DNA of 64,000 nt from Microbacterium sp. KUDC0406 (GTDB taxonomy: Bacteria > Actinomycetota > Actinomycetes > Actinomycetales > Microbacteriaceae): positions 3,224,001-3,288,000 of the forward strand of contig NZ_CP091138.1 of NCBI RefSeq assembly GCF_021582875.1. Reading direction: 5' to 3'. A model generated the notes under the pieces. It did no database searches. It saw only the letters and a program-made list of their open reading frames with translations, and had not been told where the DNA came from. The translations under genes and the position numbers were made by a program. The stretch's first letter is position 1, and each line of letters opens with the position of its first letter. Below, piece by piece: positions 1-7,753 of this stretch.

Positions 1-337
1 CGGTCATGACGAACCCGGCGTCGTGCAGGGCGGTGAGGATGCCCGCCTCGCCGATCACGAACGCCGAGCCGCCAGGCACCTGCTGGCTGAGGAAGTCGGC
101 GGTGGCCAGCGCCGAGGTCCAGATGCGGTGCTCCGGCACGTGCAGGCCGCTCGCCCGAAGCCGTGCGGAGAGATCGCGCGCGGTGAAGATCGAGTTGTTC
201 GTCAGCACCAGATAGGGGATGCCCGCTGCCTCCCACCCGGCGAGCAGGTCGGATGCGCCGGGGATGGCGTCGTTCTCGTGCACGAGTACGCCGTCCATGT
301 CGGTGAGCCAGCATTCGATCTCGGTGCGTTCCGCCAT
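1..337 (-). CDS. HAD-IIA family hydrolase (NagD-like), 3' end cut by window edge
   Basis: The first 112 residues of a HAD-superfamily phosphatase read leftward from the ATG at 337 and run off the window. HAD motif I is visible near residues 11-17 (LTDMDGVLV, with nucleophile Asp13 and acid/base Asp15). Motif II follows as LTNNS at about 45-49, the typical HAD-IIA arrangement, and a region matching the start of the C2 cap (VIGEAGI) comes later. Family knowledge suggests a cytosolic phosphatase acting on small phosphorylated metabolites such as 4-nitrophenyl phosphate-like or sugar phosphates. The true substrate cannot be told. The catalytic C-terminal motifs III and IV lie outside the window. 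Confidence 0.85.
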   Translation of the reverse strand, partial: MAERTEIECWLTDMDGVLVHENDAIPGASDLLAGWEAAGIPYLVLTNNSIFTARDLSARLRASGLHVPEHRIWTSALATADFLSQQVPGGSAFVIGEAGILTALHDAGFVMT

Positions 338-363
338 GAGGCAAGCCTAGGGCGGCCCGACCG

Positions 364-1161
364 TCAGGGGTGTGCGGCGAAGAACTCCGCGACGCGGTCG
401 GGCCAGCTGCGGATCGTCGCGATGTCGCCTGCGACCTCGAGCTCGGCGCGCGGCATCAGCTCGGCGAGCCGTTCAGCTGTCGAGAGCGGATGCCCCGGGT
501 CGGTCGCCCACGGCAGCAGCAGCGCGGGCACCTCGATGCGCGCGACCTCGGCCGGATCGGGCAGGTCGCTCACGCCCGCGCCGCGGAACACCGACGGGAG
601 CACCGCCATGTCGATGCTCGGCGGGCCGGGGGTCCACGTCTCGGCGAAGATCTCCGGCGCCGGGGCGGCCGCCGAGGCCGTGACGAAGTCCTCGAGCGTC
701 ATCGTCTCGGCGGCAGCCGCGGTCATCTCGTACATCCGCTGCTGCACTCCCCGGGTCTCCCAGGCCGTCGGCGGCGCCGTGAGGGCGACGGAGCGGAAGC
801 GCTCCGGGCGGCGGGTGAGCGCGTGCAGGATCGTCGCGGTGCCCATCGACGAACCGATCGCATGCACCGGCTCGTCCGGCGAGACCGCCTCGGCGAGGGC
901 GAGCAGGTCGGTCGCGAGGCTGTCCCAGCGGTAGTCGTCCGGCACCTCGCGGCCCGCGGTCTCGCCGTGTCCGCGGGCGTCGTAGGCCACGACCCGGAAG
1001 CCCTTCTTCGCGAGTCCGTCCCACGGGGTGAGCCCCTGCTCGCGGTCGGCGGCGCGGCTCATCGTCAGACCGTGCGCGACGAGGACGACCGGACCTTCGC
1101 CGTGAGCGTCGAAGGCCAGCTGGGCGGTGCCGACGTCGAAGAAGCGCGTTCCCATGCGCAC
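364..1161 (-). CDS. alpha/beta hydrolase
   Basis: A 265-residue alpha/beta-hydrolase-fold protein. The oxyanion HG sits at residues 30-31 (LVAHGLT), DARGHG follows at about 61-66, and the nucleophile elbow is GSSMG at 103-107 with Ser105. The C-terminal region has DPGHP rather than a clear late catalytic histidine; the usual GH near the last helix is replaced by DIATIRSW, so the triad His is uncertain. The start drawn is a GTG; an ATG two codons in (1155) is equally plausible. There is no signal peptide, so it should be cytosolic. It is probably an esterase, lipase or C-C hydrolase, and the substrate is unknown. It runs in the same direction as the DtxR-type operon but is separated from it by only 15 bp, so read-through is possible. 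Confidence 0.85.
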   Translation of the reverse strand: MRMGTRFFDVGTAQLAFDAHGEGPVVLVAHGLTMSRAADREQGLTPWDGLAKKGFRVVAYDARGHGETAGREVPDDYRWDSLATDLLALAEAVSPDEPVHAIGSSMGTATILHALTRRPERFRSVALTAPPTAWETRGVQQRMYEMTAAAAETMTLEDFVTASAAAPAPEIFAETWTPGPPSIDMAVLPSVFRGAGVSDLPDPAEVARIEVPALLLPWATDPGHPLSTAERLAELMPRAELEVAGDIATIRSWPDRVAEFFAAHP

Positions 1162-1176
1162 AGCCTATGGGTGGGC

Positions 1177-1809
1177 TCAGGCCGTCAGCCAGATCACGCC
1201 CGCCGAGCCCTCGGGCAGCGCCACGGCGCGCCCGTCCCGCTCGACGCCGGCGGCCGTCACGACGAGCTCGGATGCCACGTCGATGTCGAGCGCCTCCAGC
1301 GCCCGCAGCAGTTCCGGATCGCGGTCGTCGACGCGCAGCACGCGGCCGGCGTGACCGGGCGCGGCATCCGCCAGCAGCACGAACGGCTCGCGGGTGACAT
1401 GCCCGGCGGCATCAGGGATCGCGTCGCCATGGGGATCGAACCGCGGGCGGCCGAGCCGTTCGTCGATGCCCTCCAGCAGGCGGTCGCTGATGGTGTGCTC
1501 GAGCACCTCGGCCTCGTCGTGCACCTCGTCCCAGGCGTAGCCGAACTCGCGCACCAGCCAGGTCTCGATGAGGCGGTGCCGGCGCAGCATCTCGAGGGCG
1601 CGGCGCTCGCCGGCATCCGTCAGTCGCACCGCGCCGTAGGGCACGTGCGAGACGAGACCGGCGGATGCCAGCTTCTTGACCATCTCGGTCACGCTGGAGG
1701 GCGCGATGCCGAGCTTCGCCGCGAGCTGCGACGGGGTGATCGGGGCATCCTGCCACTCGGTGTGCGAGTACACCGTCTTCAGGTAGTCGTCCGCGGCCGG
1801 GGAGGCCAT
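1177..1809 (-). CDS. mntR: DtxR/MntR-family metal-dependent transcriptional regulator
   Basis: A 210-residue regulator. An N-terminal winged helix-turn-helix (about residues 1-70, including SQLAAKLGIAPSSVTEMVK) is followed by the metal-binding/dimerisation domain (about 70-140; HRLIETWLV, EVHDEAEVLEH and RFDPHGD carry the usual His/Glu/Asp ligands) and a C-terminal FeoA/SH3-like domain (about 150-210). Family members bind Mn2+ or Fe2+ and then repress uptake genes. The mntH transporter 2.4 kb away has two matching palindromes around its promoter, so a manganese-sensing role is the best inference; DtxR-type iron sensing is the alternative. The ATG at 1809 overlaps the stop of the upstream membrane protein by one base (TGATG), so the two are translationally coupled. 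Confidence 0.88.
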   Translation of the reverse strand: MASPAADDYLKTVYSHTEWQDAPITPSQLAAKLGIAPSSVTEMVKKLASAGLVSHVPYGAVRLTDAGERRALEMLRRHRLIETWLVREFGYAWDEVHDEAEVLEHTISDRLLEGIDERLGRPRFDPHGDAIPDAAGHVTREPFVLLADAAPGHAGRVLRVDDRDPELLRALEALDIDVASELVVTAAGVERDGRAVALPEGSAGVIWLTA

Positions 1810-2120
1810 CAGCCCTGCCCACCCAGGCGCATGATCTCGCCGAACGCCACCTGGCCGGCGAAGAAGCAGATCGCGAAGCCGGCCAGCGCGGCCAGCAGTG
1901 ATAGGCGACCGTCGTAGTCCTCGACGCCCTGAGTGCCGATACGGCGTGCGCGGAACGCGAGGATCAGCGTGATCACGCCGAGCGCCAGCTGAACCCACGG
2001 GCCGCCGAACGGCAGCAGCACGGGGAAGAACAGCAGCGAAACACCCAGCGCCGCCGTGCCGAGCGAGATCCAGGTGCACAGCCGCATCGCGCGCCGCGCG
2101 TCGGTGTCGTCTCGGGCCAT
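1809..2120 (-). CDS. small membrane protein, hypothetical
   Basis: A 103-residue protein starting at the ATG at 2120. Three hydrophobic segments are visible (about residues 14-32, 35-52 and 70-92) and the N-terminus is charged (MARDDTDARRAMR). No motif identifies a function; it looks like the small integral membrane proteins common in Microbacteriaceae. It lies between a larger membrane protein (gap 32 bp) and the DtxR-type regulator, whose start overlaps its stop, so the three form one leftward operon. A role in metal or envelope stress is only a guess from that context. Confidence 0.75.
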   Translation of the reverse strand: MARDDTDARRAMRLCTWISLGTAALGVSLLFFPVLLPFGGPWVQLALGVITLILAFRARRIGTQGVEDYDGRLSLLAALAGFAICFFAGQVAFGEIMRLGGQG

Positions 2121-2152
2121 GACCTCCAGCCTACCGGCGGGGACTGGGCGAC

Positions 2153-2728
2153 TCAGGCCCGGAACAGGGCGTCGACCTCGGCGGGCGCGTATGTCTCGAC
2201 CGGCTTCGGGCCGGCGAGCAGCATCGCGACCAGTCCGACGACGACGCCGGCGACCAGGCCGGTCAGCGCCGAGACCAGCACGTTCGCGAGAAGCTGGCCG
2301 GCGTAGGTTCCGAGATCGGAGTGCAGCAGGAAGCTCTGCGCGATGCCGCGTACGAGATTGCCGGCGACCATGGCGAGGATCGTGGTCCACAGGCCGCGGC
2401 CGAAGGCGCGCCAGCGCCCCGGATGCGGATGCTTCCGTCCGGCTGCGCGCAGCTGCACCCACGCGGTGAGCAGCATGACCGCGACCCCGACCAGGTCGAT
2501 CAGCCACACCGTGACGGTCGTCTCACCGAGCGGCCAGACCCGCAGCGGCGGCCACAGCGCGGGCAGCCCCGCGGCGGGCGGGAACAGCAGCGCCGAGACC
2601 CAGGTGGCCACCCATCCCGACACGTGCCATACGCCGGCGAGCACCGCCAGCACGAGCAGCGAGCCGAGCACGGTCCAGGAGACCCGGTCGAATCGCGGGT
2701 GGGACTGAGTGTCGGGCGCCGATGCCAT
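2153..2728 (-). CDS. membrane protein, hypothetical
   Basis: A 191-residue polytopic protein with about four hydrophobic segments (near residues 20-42, 68-92, 115-135 and 145-170). A basic loop (RKHPHPGRWR) sits between the second and third. I do not recognise a conserved family. It is the first gene of the leftward three-gene unit ending in the DtxR/MntR-type regulator. Its start at 2728 faces the divergent glycosidase start at 2779, so the 50 bp between them must carry both promoters. Confidence 0.78.
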   Translation of the reverse strand: MASAPDTQSHPRFDRVSWTVLGSLLVLAVLAGVWHVSGWVATWVSALLFPPAAGLPALWPPLRVWPLGETTVTVWLIDLVGVAVMLLTAWVQLRAAGRKHPHPGRWRAFGRGLWTTILAMVAGNLVRGIAQSFLLHSDLGTYAGQLLANVLVSALTGLVAGVVVGLVAMLLAGPKPVETYAPAEVDALFRA

Positions 2729-2778
2729 GCGTTGATGCTAGCTTGCGAGAAGGCGACGGGGCCGGAAGGAGACACGGG

Positions 2779-4185
2779 ATGCGGAATCCGAGTCGGTGGG
2801 CGCTGGCCGGAGCCCTCGTGCTCCTCATCGCGGGCGGTGCCGTCGCGGCATCCCTCCGGGTCGCGCCCGAGGCATCGACGCGGTTCATCCAGGACGCGGA
2901 CGGCCGCAGCATCGTCGCGCACGGTTTCAACACGGCCTCCAGCGCGAAGAGCACGCCCGATGGACTGCCGCTGTTCACCGAGGACGACCTGGCCCGTGAG
3001 CAGACCGACATGGGCACGGACTTCGTGCGCTTCCTCATCTCGTGGCGGGCGGTCGAACCCGAGAAGGGCGTGATCGACCAGGGCTACCTCGACGCCGTCG
3101 AGGAGCGCGTGCAGTGGTACGCCGACCGCGGCTACGACGTCATGCTCGACATGCACCAGGACCTGTGGGGGTCGGCCATCACTCCCGGCGGCGACTGGGG
3201 CAACGGGGCGCCGGCCTGGGCGACGTTCACCGACGGGCTGCCGGTGAACACCGGCGACATGTGGGAGCTGGTCTATCTCGAGCCCGGCACGATCCGCGCC
3301 TTCGACCACTTCTGGAACACCACCGGCGAGCATCCGGAACTCGCCGAGCACTACGCGGACGCCTGGCGGGCGGTCGCGGAGCGCTTCGCCGGCAACGACA
3401 CCGTGGTCGCCTACGACCTGATGAACGAGCCGTACGGCGGCACGCTGCAGGGCGTGGCGTTCGAGTCCGGCCCGCTCACCACCCTGTACCAGCGCGCCAC
3501 GGATGCGATCCGGGAAGCCGATCCGGACACCTGGGTGTGCGTCGAGCCGCAGGCGTTCGGGTTCAACTGGGGTCTGCCCAGTGCCCTCGGGCCGATCGAC
3601 GACCCGCGCGACGGCGATCCGCGCGTCGCGTTCTGCCCGCACCTGTACCCACTGCCGATGGATCTCGGCGACGGGTTCGCCGGCGACACGAGGGGGCTCG
3701 TCCAGGGGACGGTCGCGCAGTGGCGTTCGAATGTGCTGCGCACCGCGGAGATGCTCGGCCAGGGCGAGGGGGCGGTGCCCGTGATCCTCGGCGAGTTCGG
3801 CCTCGACACCACTCGCGAGGGCGCCGAGCAGTACGTGAAGCTCGTCTACGAGACGGCGGATGCTGCGGGGATGGGCGTCGTGTACTGGTCGCGCGACGAC
3901 GGCAGCTGGGGCCCGTACGAGTCCGACGGCACCGCGCGCAACCTCGTCTCCTGGCTGAACCGGCCGTACCCGCGCGAGGTGGACGGGCTGGTCTCGTGGA
4001 CGTCCTCCGACGACGGGGTGACGTTCGAGGTGCGGAAGAGCGGAGCGGCGACGGTCTATCTGCCGCCCGCCGCGTTCACCGCGCAGCCGGCGGTCTCCGG
4101 TGCCGAGGTGGCCTCGTGGGATGCGGCATCCGGCATCCTCACGCTCGACGTGGCCGGTGACGAGACAGTGACCGTCGCCCGCTGA
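2779..4185 (+). CDS. secreted GH5 glycosidase, endoglycoceramidase-like
   Basis: A 468-residue enzyme with an N-terminal signal or anchor segment (about residues 7-24). It has a GH5 TIM barrel and a C-terminal beta-sandwich (about 395-468). The acid/base sits in DLMNEPYGG (Asn216, Glu217) and the nucleophile in VILGEFGLD (Glu339); MHQDLWG (about 125-131) is also typical. This pattern matches endoglycoceramidases, which cleave the whole glycan from ceramide of glycosphingolipids. Another GH5 beta-glucosidase-type activity remains possible. An AAGGAG ribosome site at 2765-2770 supports the ATG at 2779. It stands alone and diverges from the membrane protein at 2728. Together with the N-glycan locus at 36-53 kb it hints at feeding on eukaryotic glycoconjugates. 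Confidence 0.82.
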   Translation: MRNPSRWALAGALVLLIAGGAVAASLRVAPEASTRFIQDADGRSIVAHGFNTASSAKSTPDGLPLFTEDDLAREQTDMGTDFVRFLISWRAVEPEKGVIDQGYLDAVEERVQWYADRGYDVMLDMHQDLWGSAITPGGDWGNGAPAWATFTDGLPVNTGDMWELVYLEPGTIRAFDHFWNTTGEHPELAEHYADAWRAVAERFAGNDTVVAYDLMNEPYGGTLQGVAFESGPLTTLYQRATDAIREADPDTWVCVEPQAFGFNWGLPSALGPIDDPRDGDPRVAFCPHLYPLPMDLGDGFAGDTRGLVQGTVAQWRSNVLRTAEMLGQGEGAVPVILGEFGLDTTREGAEQYVKLVYETADAAGMGVVYWSRDDGSWGPYESDGTARNLVSWLNRPYPREVDGLVSWTSSDDGVTFEVRKSGAATVYLPPAAFTAQPAVSGAEVASWDAASGILTLDVAGDETVTVAR

Positions 4186-4231
4186 CCGCACGCGGGCGGC
4201 AGCCGGTTCAGTCGGCGGATGTCGGTCGCGC

Positions 4232-5515
4232 TCACGCGCCGGTGGCGAGCAGCACCAGCAGGGCGGCGTTCAGGGTGATCAGCAGCACCGAGCACACGAT
4301 GCCCAGCACCGTCGTCAGCCGCCGGTTCGCGTAGCCGCCGAGCGTCCGCCGCTGAGCGGTCAGGGAGACCAGCGGGATGAGCGCGAACGGGATGCCGAAC
4401 GACAGCACGACCTGGCTCAACACGAGGGCGAGCGTGGGATCGAAGCCGATGGCCAGGATGAACAGCGCCGGGATCAGGGTGACCAGGCGCCGCGCGAGCA
4501 GCGGCACCCGCACCGACAGCAGCCCGTGCATGATCTCCGCTCCCGCGTACGCCCCGACCGAGGTGGATGCCAGTCCGGAGGCGAGCAGACCGACGGCGAA
4601 CAGGGTGCCGATCACGGCGCCGAGGTTCTCGCTGATCGCTGCGTAGGCACCCTCGAGGGAATCGGTGCCCTCGACGCCGGCGAGGTTGGCCGCGGCGAGC
4701 AGCAGGATCGCGAGGTTCACCGAGCCGGCGATGACCATCGCGACGGTGACGTCCCAGCGGGTCGCGGTGATGAGCGTACGTATGGAAGGGCCGGTCCGGG
4801 TCCCTGAGCCTGTCGAAGGGCGCCCGAAGCGGTCGCGGGCGAGAGCGCTGTGCGCGTAGATCGCGTGCGGCATGATCGTCGCGCCCAGGATCGACGCTGC
4901 GAGCAGCACCGATCCGCTGTCGGTGAAGCGCGGGATCATGCCGCTCGCGACGCCGGACGGATCGGGCGGAGCGACGAACAGACCGGCCACGAAGCCGATC
5001 ACGATCAGCGACATGAGCCCGATGATGACGAACTCGAAGTGCCGGGGGCCGCGCCGGGACTGCACCAGGAGCAGTCCCATCGACACGGCACCGGTGATGA
5101 TGCCGCCGAGCAGCAGCGGGATGTCGAAGAGCAGGTACAGGGCGACCGCGCCGCCGAGCACCTCGGCGATGTCGGTCGCCATCGCGACCAGTTCGGCCTG
5201 CAGCCAGTATGCACGGCGTGCCCAGCGACTGCGGATGCGCTCGCCGAGCACCTCGGGCAGGCTCTGCCCTGTGACGACGCCGAGTTTGGCGGACAGGTAC
5301 TGGATCAGCCAGGCCATCACGTTGCCGACCAGCACGACCCACACGAGCAGATAGCCGTAGCGCGCGCCGGCGGTCATGTTGCTGGCGACGTTTCCGGGAT
5401 CGAGGTAGGCGACGCCGGCGACCAGCGCCGGTCCGAGCAGCCACATCCCGCGCAGCGGCGATCGCCGCGCGCCGCGCACGGGTGCGAGAGGTGTGGTCAT
5501 CGCAGTTTTAGGCAT
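4232..5515 (-). CDS. mntH: Nramp-family divalent metal (Mn2+/Fe2+) transporter
   Basis: A 427-residue proton-coupled metal importer with about 11 transmembrane segments. Both Nramp signatures are present: DPGN at residues 39-42 in TM1 and MPH at 215-217 in TM6, which together coordinate the metal. A TAGGAT -10 box on the minus strand (5522-5527) lies six bases before the ATG at 5515, which suggests a leaderless transcript; an internal ATG at 5500 is the alternative start. Two 16-bp palindromes flank that promoter, so repression by the DtxR/MntR-type protein at 1177-1809 is likely. A copy of the CTTCGACAGGCTC repeat is inserted in frame in the cytoplasmic loop after TM6 (about residues 233-242, PSTGSGT), apparently tolerated. 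Confidence 0.93.
   Translation of the reverse strand: MPKTAMTTPLAPVRGARRSPLRGMWLLGPALVAGVAYLDPGNVASNMTAGARYGYLLVWVVLVGNVMAWLIQYLSAKLGVVTGQSLPEVLGERIRSRWARRAYWLQAELVAMATDIAEVLGGAVALYLLFDIPLLLGGIITGAVSMGLLLVQSRRGPRHFEFVIIGLMSLIVIGFVAGLFVAPPDPSGVASGMIPRFTDSGSVLLAASILGATIMPHAIYAHSALARDRFGRPSTGSGTRTGPSIRTLITATRWDVTVAMVIAGSVNLAILLLAAANLAGVEGTDSLEGAYAAISENLGAVIGTLFAVGLLASGLASTSVGAYAGAEIMHGLLSVRVPLLARRLVTLIPALFILAIGFDPTLALVLSQVVLSFGIPFALIPLVSLTAQRRTLGGYANRRLTTVLGIVCSVLLITLNAALLVLLATGA
4798..4820 (-). repeat. family-B repeat inside mntH
   Basis: One copy of the CTTCGACAGGCTCAGGGACC element, read in the coding direction of mntH as PSTGSGT. The same element occurs in three other genes of the window (20962, 24032, 63464), always in the same orientation and frame relative to the host gene. 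Confidence 0.8.
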
Positions 5516-5549
5516 ACCGAAATCCTACTCATTTTTCGGTACACCTAAA
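5507..5549. promoter_or_regulatory. double metalloregulator operator at the mntH promoter
   Basis: Two semi-palindromic 16-mers in opposite orientation: TTTAGGCATACCGAAA at 5507-5522 and TTTCGGTACACCTAAA at 5534-5549 (shared core TTTNGG..ACC..AAA). The first overlaps the mntH start codon and transcription start. The second covers the -35 area, so the -10 (5522-5527, minus) is sandwiched between them. This is the layout of a tight repressor site. The presumed ligand is the DtxR/MntR-type regulator at 1177-1809; that assignment is inference. Confidence 0.78.
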
Positions 5550-5574
5550 AGTCTGATGCGGGAATGCCCGCGGT

Positions 5575-5587
5575 TACGCTGGTCGGG
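5575..5587 (+). promoter_or_regulatory. -10 box of a leaderless promoter
   Basis: TACGCT at 5575-5580 lies seven bases before the ATG at 5588, with no Shine-Dalgarno between. The same spacing precedes the starts at 8487, 16347, 18371, 20228, 23333, 24704 and 33260. It supports ATG 5588 over an in-frame upstream ATG at 5564. Confidence 0.6.
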
Positions 5588-6229
5588 ATGGATGAGCAGA
5601 CTCCCGACGCCTCGACGGGCTCGGTGACCCAGCCTGGGTACGGCGTCGGACCGTGGCCCGGCGAGTGGCCGCAGGACGAGCAGTACGACCCCGAGCTGCT
5701 CGAGCTGGGCGACACCCGCAACGTCATCGACCGGTACCGGTACTGGCGGATGGAGGCGATCGTCGCCGACCTCGACACGAAGCGGCATCCGTTCCACGTC
5801 GCGATCGAAAACTGGCAGCACGACATGAACATCGGCTCGATCGTGCGCAGCGCGAACGCGTTCCTCGCCGACACCGTGCACATCATCGGCCGGCGTCGCT
5901 GGAACCGCCGCGGCGCGATGGTCACCGACCGGTACCAGCACGTCGTGCATCACGAGGACGTCGCGACGTTCGCGGCGTGGGCGGCGGATGCCGGCATCCC
6001 GGTCATCGCCGTCGACAACGTCGGCGAGGCCGTGCCGGTGGACCGGGCGGACCTGCCCGAGCGGTGCGTGCTGCTCTTCGGGCAGGAGGGTCCTGGGCTG
6101 TCGGAGGAGGCGCTCGCCGCGGCATCCGGCCACATCGAGATCACCCAGTACGGCTCGACCCGGTCGATCAACGCGAGCGCCGCCGCGGCCGTCGTGATGT
6201 ACGAGTGGTGCCGCCGGCACGCGGACTGA
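5588..6229 (+). CDS. TrmH/SpoU-family RNA 2'-O-methyltransferase
   Basis: A 213-residue SPOUT methyltransferase. The three class motifs are visible: motif 1 NIGSIVRSANAF (residues 81-92), motif 2 LLFGQEGPGLS (162-172) and motif 3 with GSTRSINASAAAA (189-201). These build the trefoil knot that binds S-adenosylmethionine and methylate a ribose in tRNA or rRNA; the exact nucleotide cannot be read from sequence. The N-terminal 40 residues are a Pro/Gly/Asp-rich extension. Its start (DASTGSVTQPG) resembles a diverged family-B repeat product. The gene diverges from mntH and converges with the small membrane protein at 6230, with no intergenic bases. Confidence 0.9.
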   Translation: MDEQTPDASTGSVTQPGYGVGPWPGEWPQDEQYDPELLELGDTRNVIDRYRYWRMEAIVADLDTKRHPFHVAIENWQHDMNIGSIVRSANAFLADTVHIIGRRRWNRRGAMVTDRYQHVVHHEDVATFAAWAADAGIPVIAVDNVGEAVPVDRADLPERCVLLFGQEGPGLSEEALAAASGHIEITQYGSTRSINASAAAAVVMYEWCRRHAD

Positions 6230-6430
6230 TCAGTCGCGCTGGATGCCGAAGGTGTGGCGCATCAGGGCGTACACGTCGGAGTCGAGGCGATCAAGACGAC
6301 GGTGCACGCCCTGGATCTCGGTCCGGATGATCCGCACGAACATCGTCGACATGAGTGTGATCATGCCGAAGAGACCTGCAGCGAAGACGCCGATCAGCGT
6401 CCACACCTGAGGTTCGGTCATCGTCAGCAC
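6230..6430 (-). CDS. small single-pass membrane protein, hypothetical
   Basis: Sixty-six residues with one hydrophobic helix (about residues 10-34) and a basic, amphipathic C-terminal tail with heptad-like spacing (IQGVHRRLDRLDSDVYAL). Such tails often form a short coiled coil. MTEPQ (ATG at 6421) is a better-looking start than the first ATG because it gives a short polar N-terminus. Function unknown; the small protein family is common in actinobacteria. Its stop abuts that of the RNA methyltransferase, so the two genes converge without a spacer. Confidence 0.68.
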   Translation of the reverse strand: MLTMTEPQVWTLIGVFAAGLFGMITLMSTMFVRIIRTEIQGVHRRLDRLDSDVYALMRHTFGIQRD

Positions 6431-6548
6431 CCTTTCATCATGACTTGTTCCGATCGAGGATGCCAGGCTCGGTGAGACGCAGGCACGGCGCGCACCGCGA
6501 CGGTGGACAACCCCTCAGCAGTCGCGATTGTGCAGGACGACTCGCGGC

Positions 6549-6564
6549 TCACCCGTCCGGGTGA
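6549..6564. promoter_or_regulatory. palindrome TCACCCG-TC-CGGGTGA upstream of the histidine kinase
   Basis: A perfect 16-bp palindrome about 35 bp before the kinase ATG. A second copy with the same arms (TCACCC-GCA-GGGTGA) lies at 8415-8429 upstream of the membrane protein at 8487. The pair is a good candidate for the binding site of the response regulator encoded at 7750-8496, implying autoregulation plus one target gene. Confidence 0.65.
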
Positions 6565-6598
6565 TGTCGTGAAACGGAGCCCATGTCAGCATGGGGGC

Positions 6599-7753
6599 AT
6601 GACGGGCACGACCGCTTCGACGCCGCGCGCGTCCGTGCGGCTCGACCTGCTCGTGCCGGGGCTGCTCACGCTGATCCTGCTTCCGGTGTCGCTGGTCGCC
6701 CTCGCCCAGCAGCCGACCGCGCTCAGCCTGCCGTTCGCGATCGCCGCGGGCGCGCTGTTCGTGGCCCTGCACGCGGTGTCGTTCCTCGCGTCCCGGTATG
6801 CGATCGCGGCCTTCGCTGCGGCCAGCGTGATCATGCTGCTGCTCGCCCTGTTCCCGGTGGCGGCGGGTGTGACCACCGCGCTGTACCCCTCTGCGCTCGC
6901 CTACCTGGTCTGCGTCCATCAGGTCGCTGTGCGGGGCGAGTGGCGGTACGCGCTGCTCGCGATGGGCACTGCCGTCGTCGGCTCGGCTGTCGTGGCGCTC
7001 ATGGCACCCGAGCTGGTCGATCCGATCTGGAGGCTGGGCGCCTTCCTCGGGCTCGTCGCCGCGAATGCCGCGGCATGGGCGTTCGGCCTGCTGCAGCGCC
7101 TGCGCCGCGTGCAGGCGGCGGAGCAGCAGGAAGCGCGGGTGCGCGCGGCGCTTGCCGACGAGCGGGCGCGCATCAGTGCCGAGCTGCACGACGTGGTCGC
7201 GCACTCGCTGACGGTGATGATCGCGCAGGCCGAGGTCGCCCGCGGATTCCTGCGCGAACAGCCCGAGGTCGGCGAACGCGCCCTGGACGTGGTGCTGGAC
7301 AGCGGGCGCGATGCGCTGCGCGGGATGCGAGGAATCGTGCGGGATGACGCGCCGCTGCAGCCCGCGGAGGGTCTCGAATCGCTGGGCGATGTCATCGGTG
7401 GCGCCCGAAGCCCCGAGACCCGCGTCGACCTGACCGAGGACGGCGCCCGCCGACCGCTCGCGGCTCCCGTGCTGCTCGCACTTCTTCGCGTGGTGCGCGA
7501 GGGGCTGACCAACGCGATCCGGCACACCCTTCCGCCCCGCAGCGTGCGAGTGCGCCTGGAGTGGGGGTCCGAACTGACGGTCGTGATCGACGACGACGGC
7601 GGATCCGGGGCATCCGGCTCCCGGCTCGGCACGGGCACCGGGCTCGCCGGGCTCGCCGAGCGCGTGCGCCTGGTGGGCGGCACGCTCGAGTCGAACCGGT
7701 CCGGGGGCGGCTGGCGGCTGCGCGCCGTGCTGCCGGTGGAGGAGGCCCGATGA
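6599..7753 (+). CDS. sensor histidine kinase, NarL-partner type (HisKA_3)
   Basis: A 384-residue kinase. Four to five transmembrane helices (residues about 15-165) have short loops and no large extracellular domain, typical of intramembrane-sensing kinases. The HisKA_3 phosphoacceptor motif is ISAELHDVVAHSL with His197. The HATPase region follows with GLTNAIRH (N box, about residue 305) and GTGLAGLAERV (G box, about 345). It autophosphorylates and passes phosphate to the regulator encoded by the next gene, whose ATG overlaps its stop by four bases (ATGA). The signal is unknown. A TCACCCG palindrome upstream suggests autoregulation. Confidence 0.9.
   Translation: MTGTTASTPRASVRLDLLVPGLLTLILLPVSLVALAQQPTALSLPFAIAAGALFVALHAVSFLASRYAIAAFAAASVIMLLLALFPVAAGVTTALYPSALAYLVCVHQVAVRGEWRYALLAMGTAVVGSAVVALMAPELVDPIWRLGAFLGLVAANAAAWAFGLLQRLRRVQAAEQQEARVRAALADERARISAELHDVVAHSLTVMIAQAEVARGFLREQPEVGERALDVVLDSGRDALRGMRGIVRDDAPLQPAEGLESLGDVIGGARSPETRVDLTEDGARRPLAAPVLLALLRVVREGLTNAIRHTLPPRSVRVRLEWGSELTVVIDDDGGSGASGSRLGTGTGLAGLAERVRLVGGTLESNRSGGGWRLRAVLPVEEAR

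Noticed and set aside
2321..3073. Long open frames antisense or shifted over real genes (for example here and at 16646-20851)
   Set aside because: At this GC content stop codons are rare, so long shadow frames are expected; they are Arg/Gly/Pro-rich, lack motifs and overlap well-supported genes.
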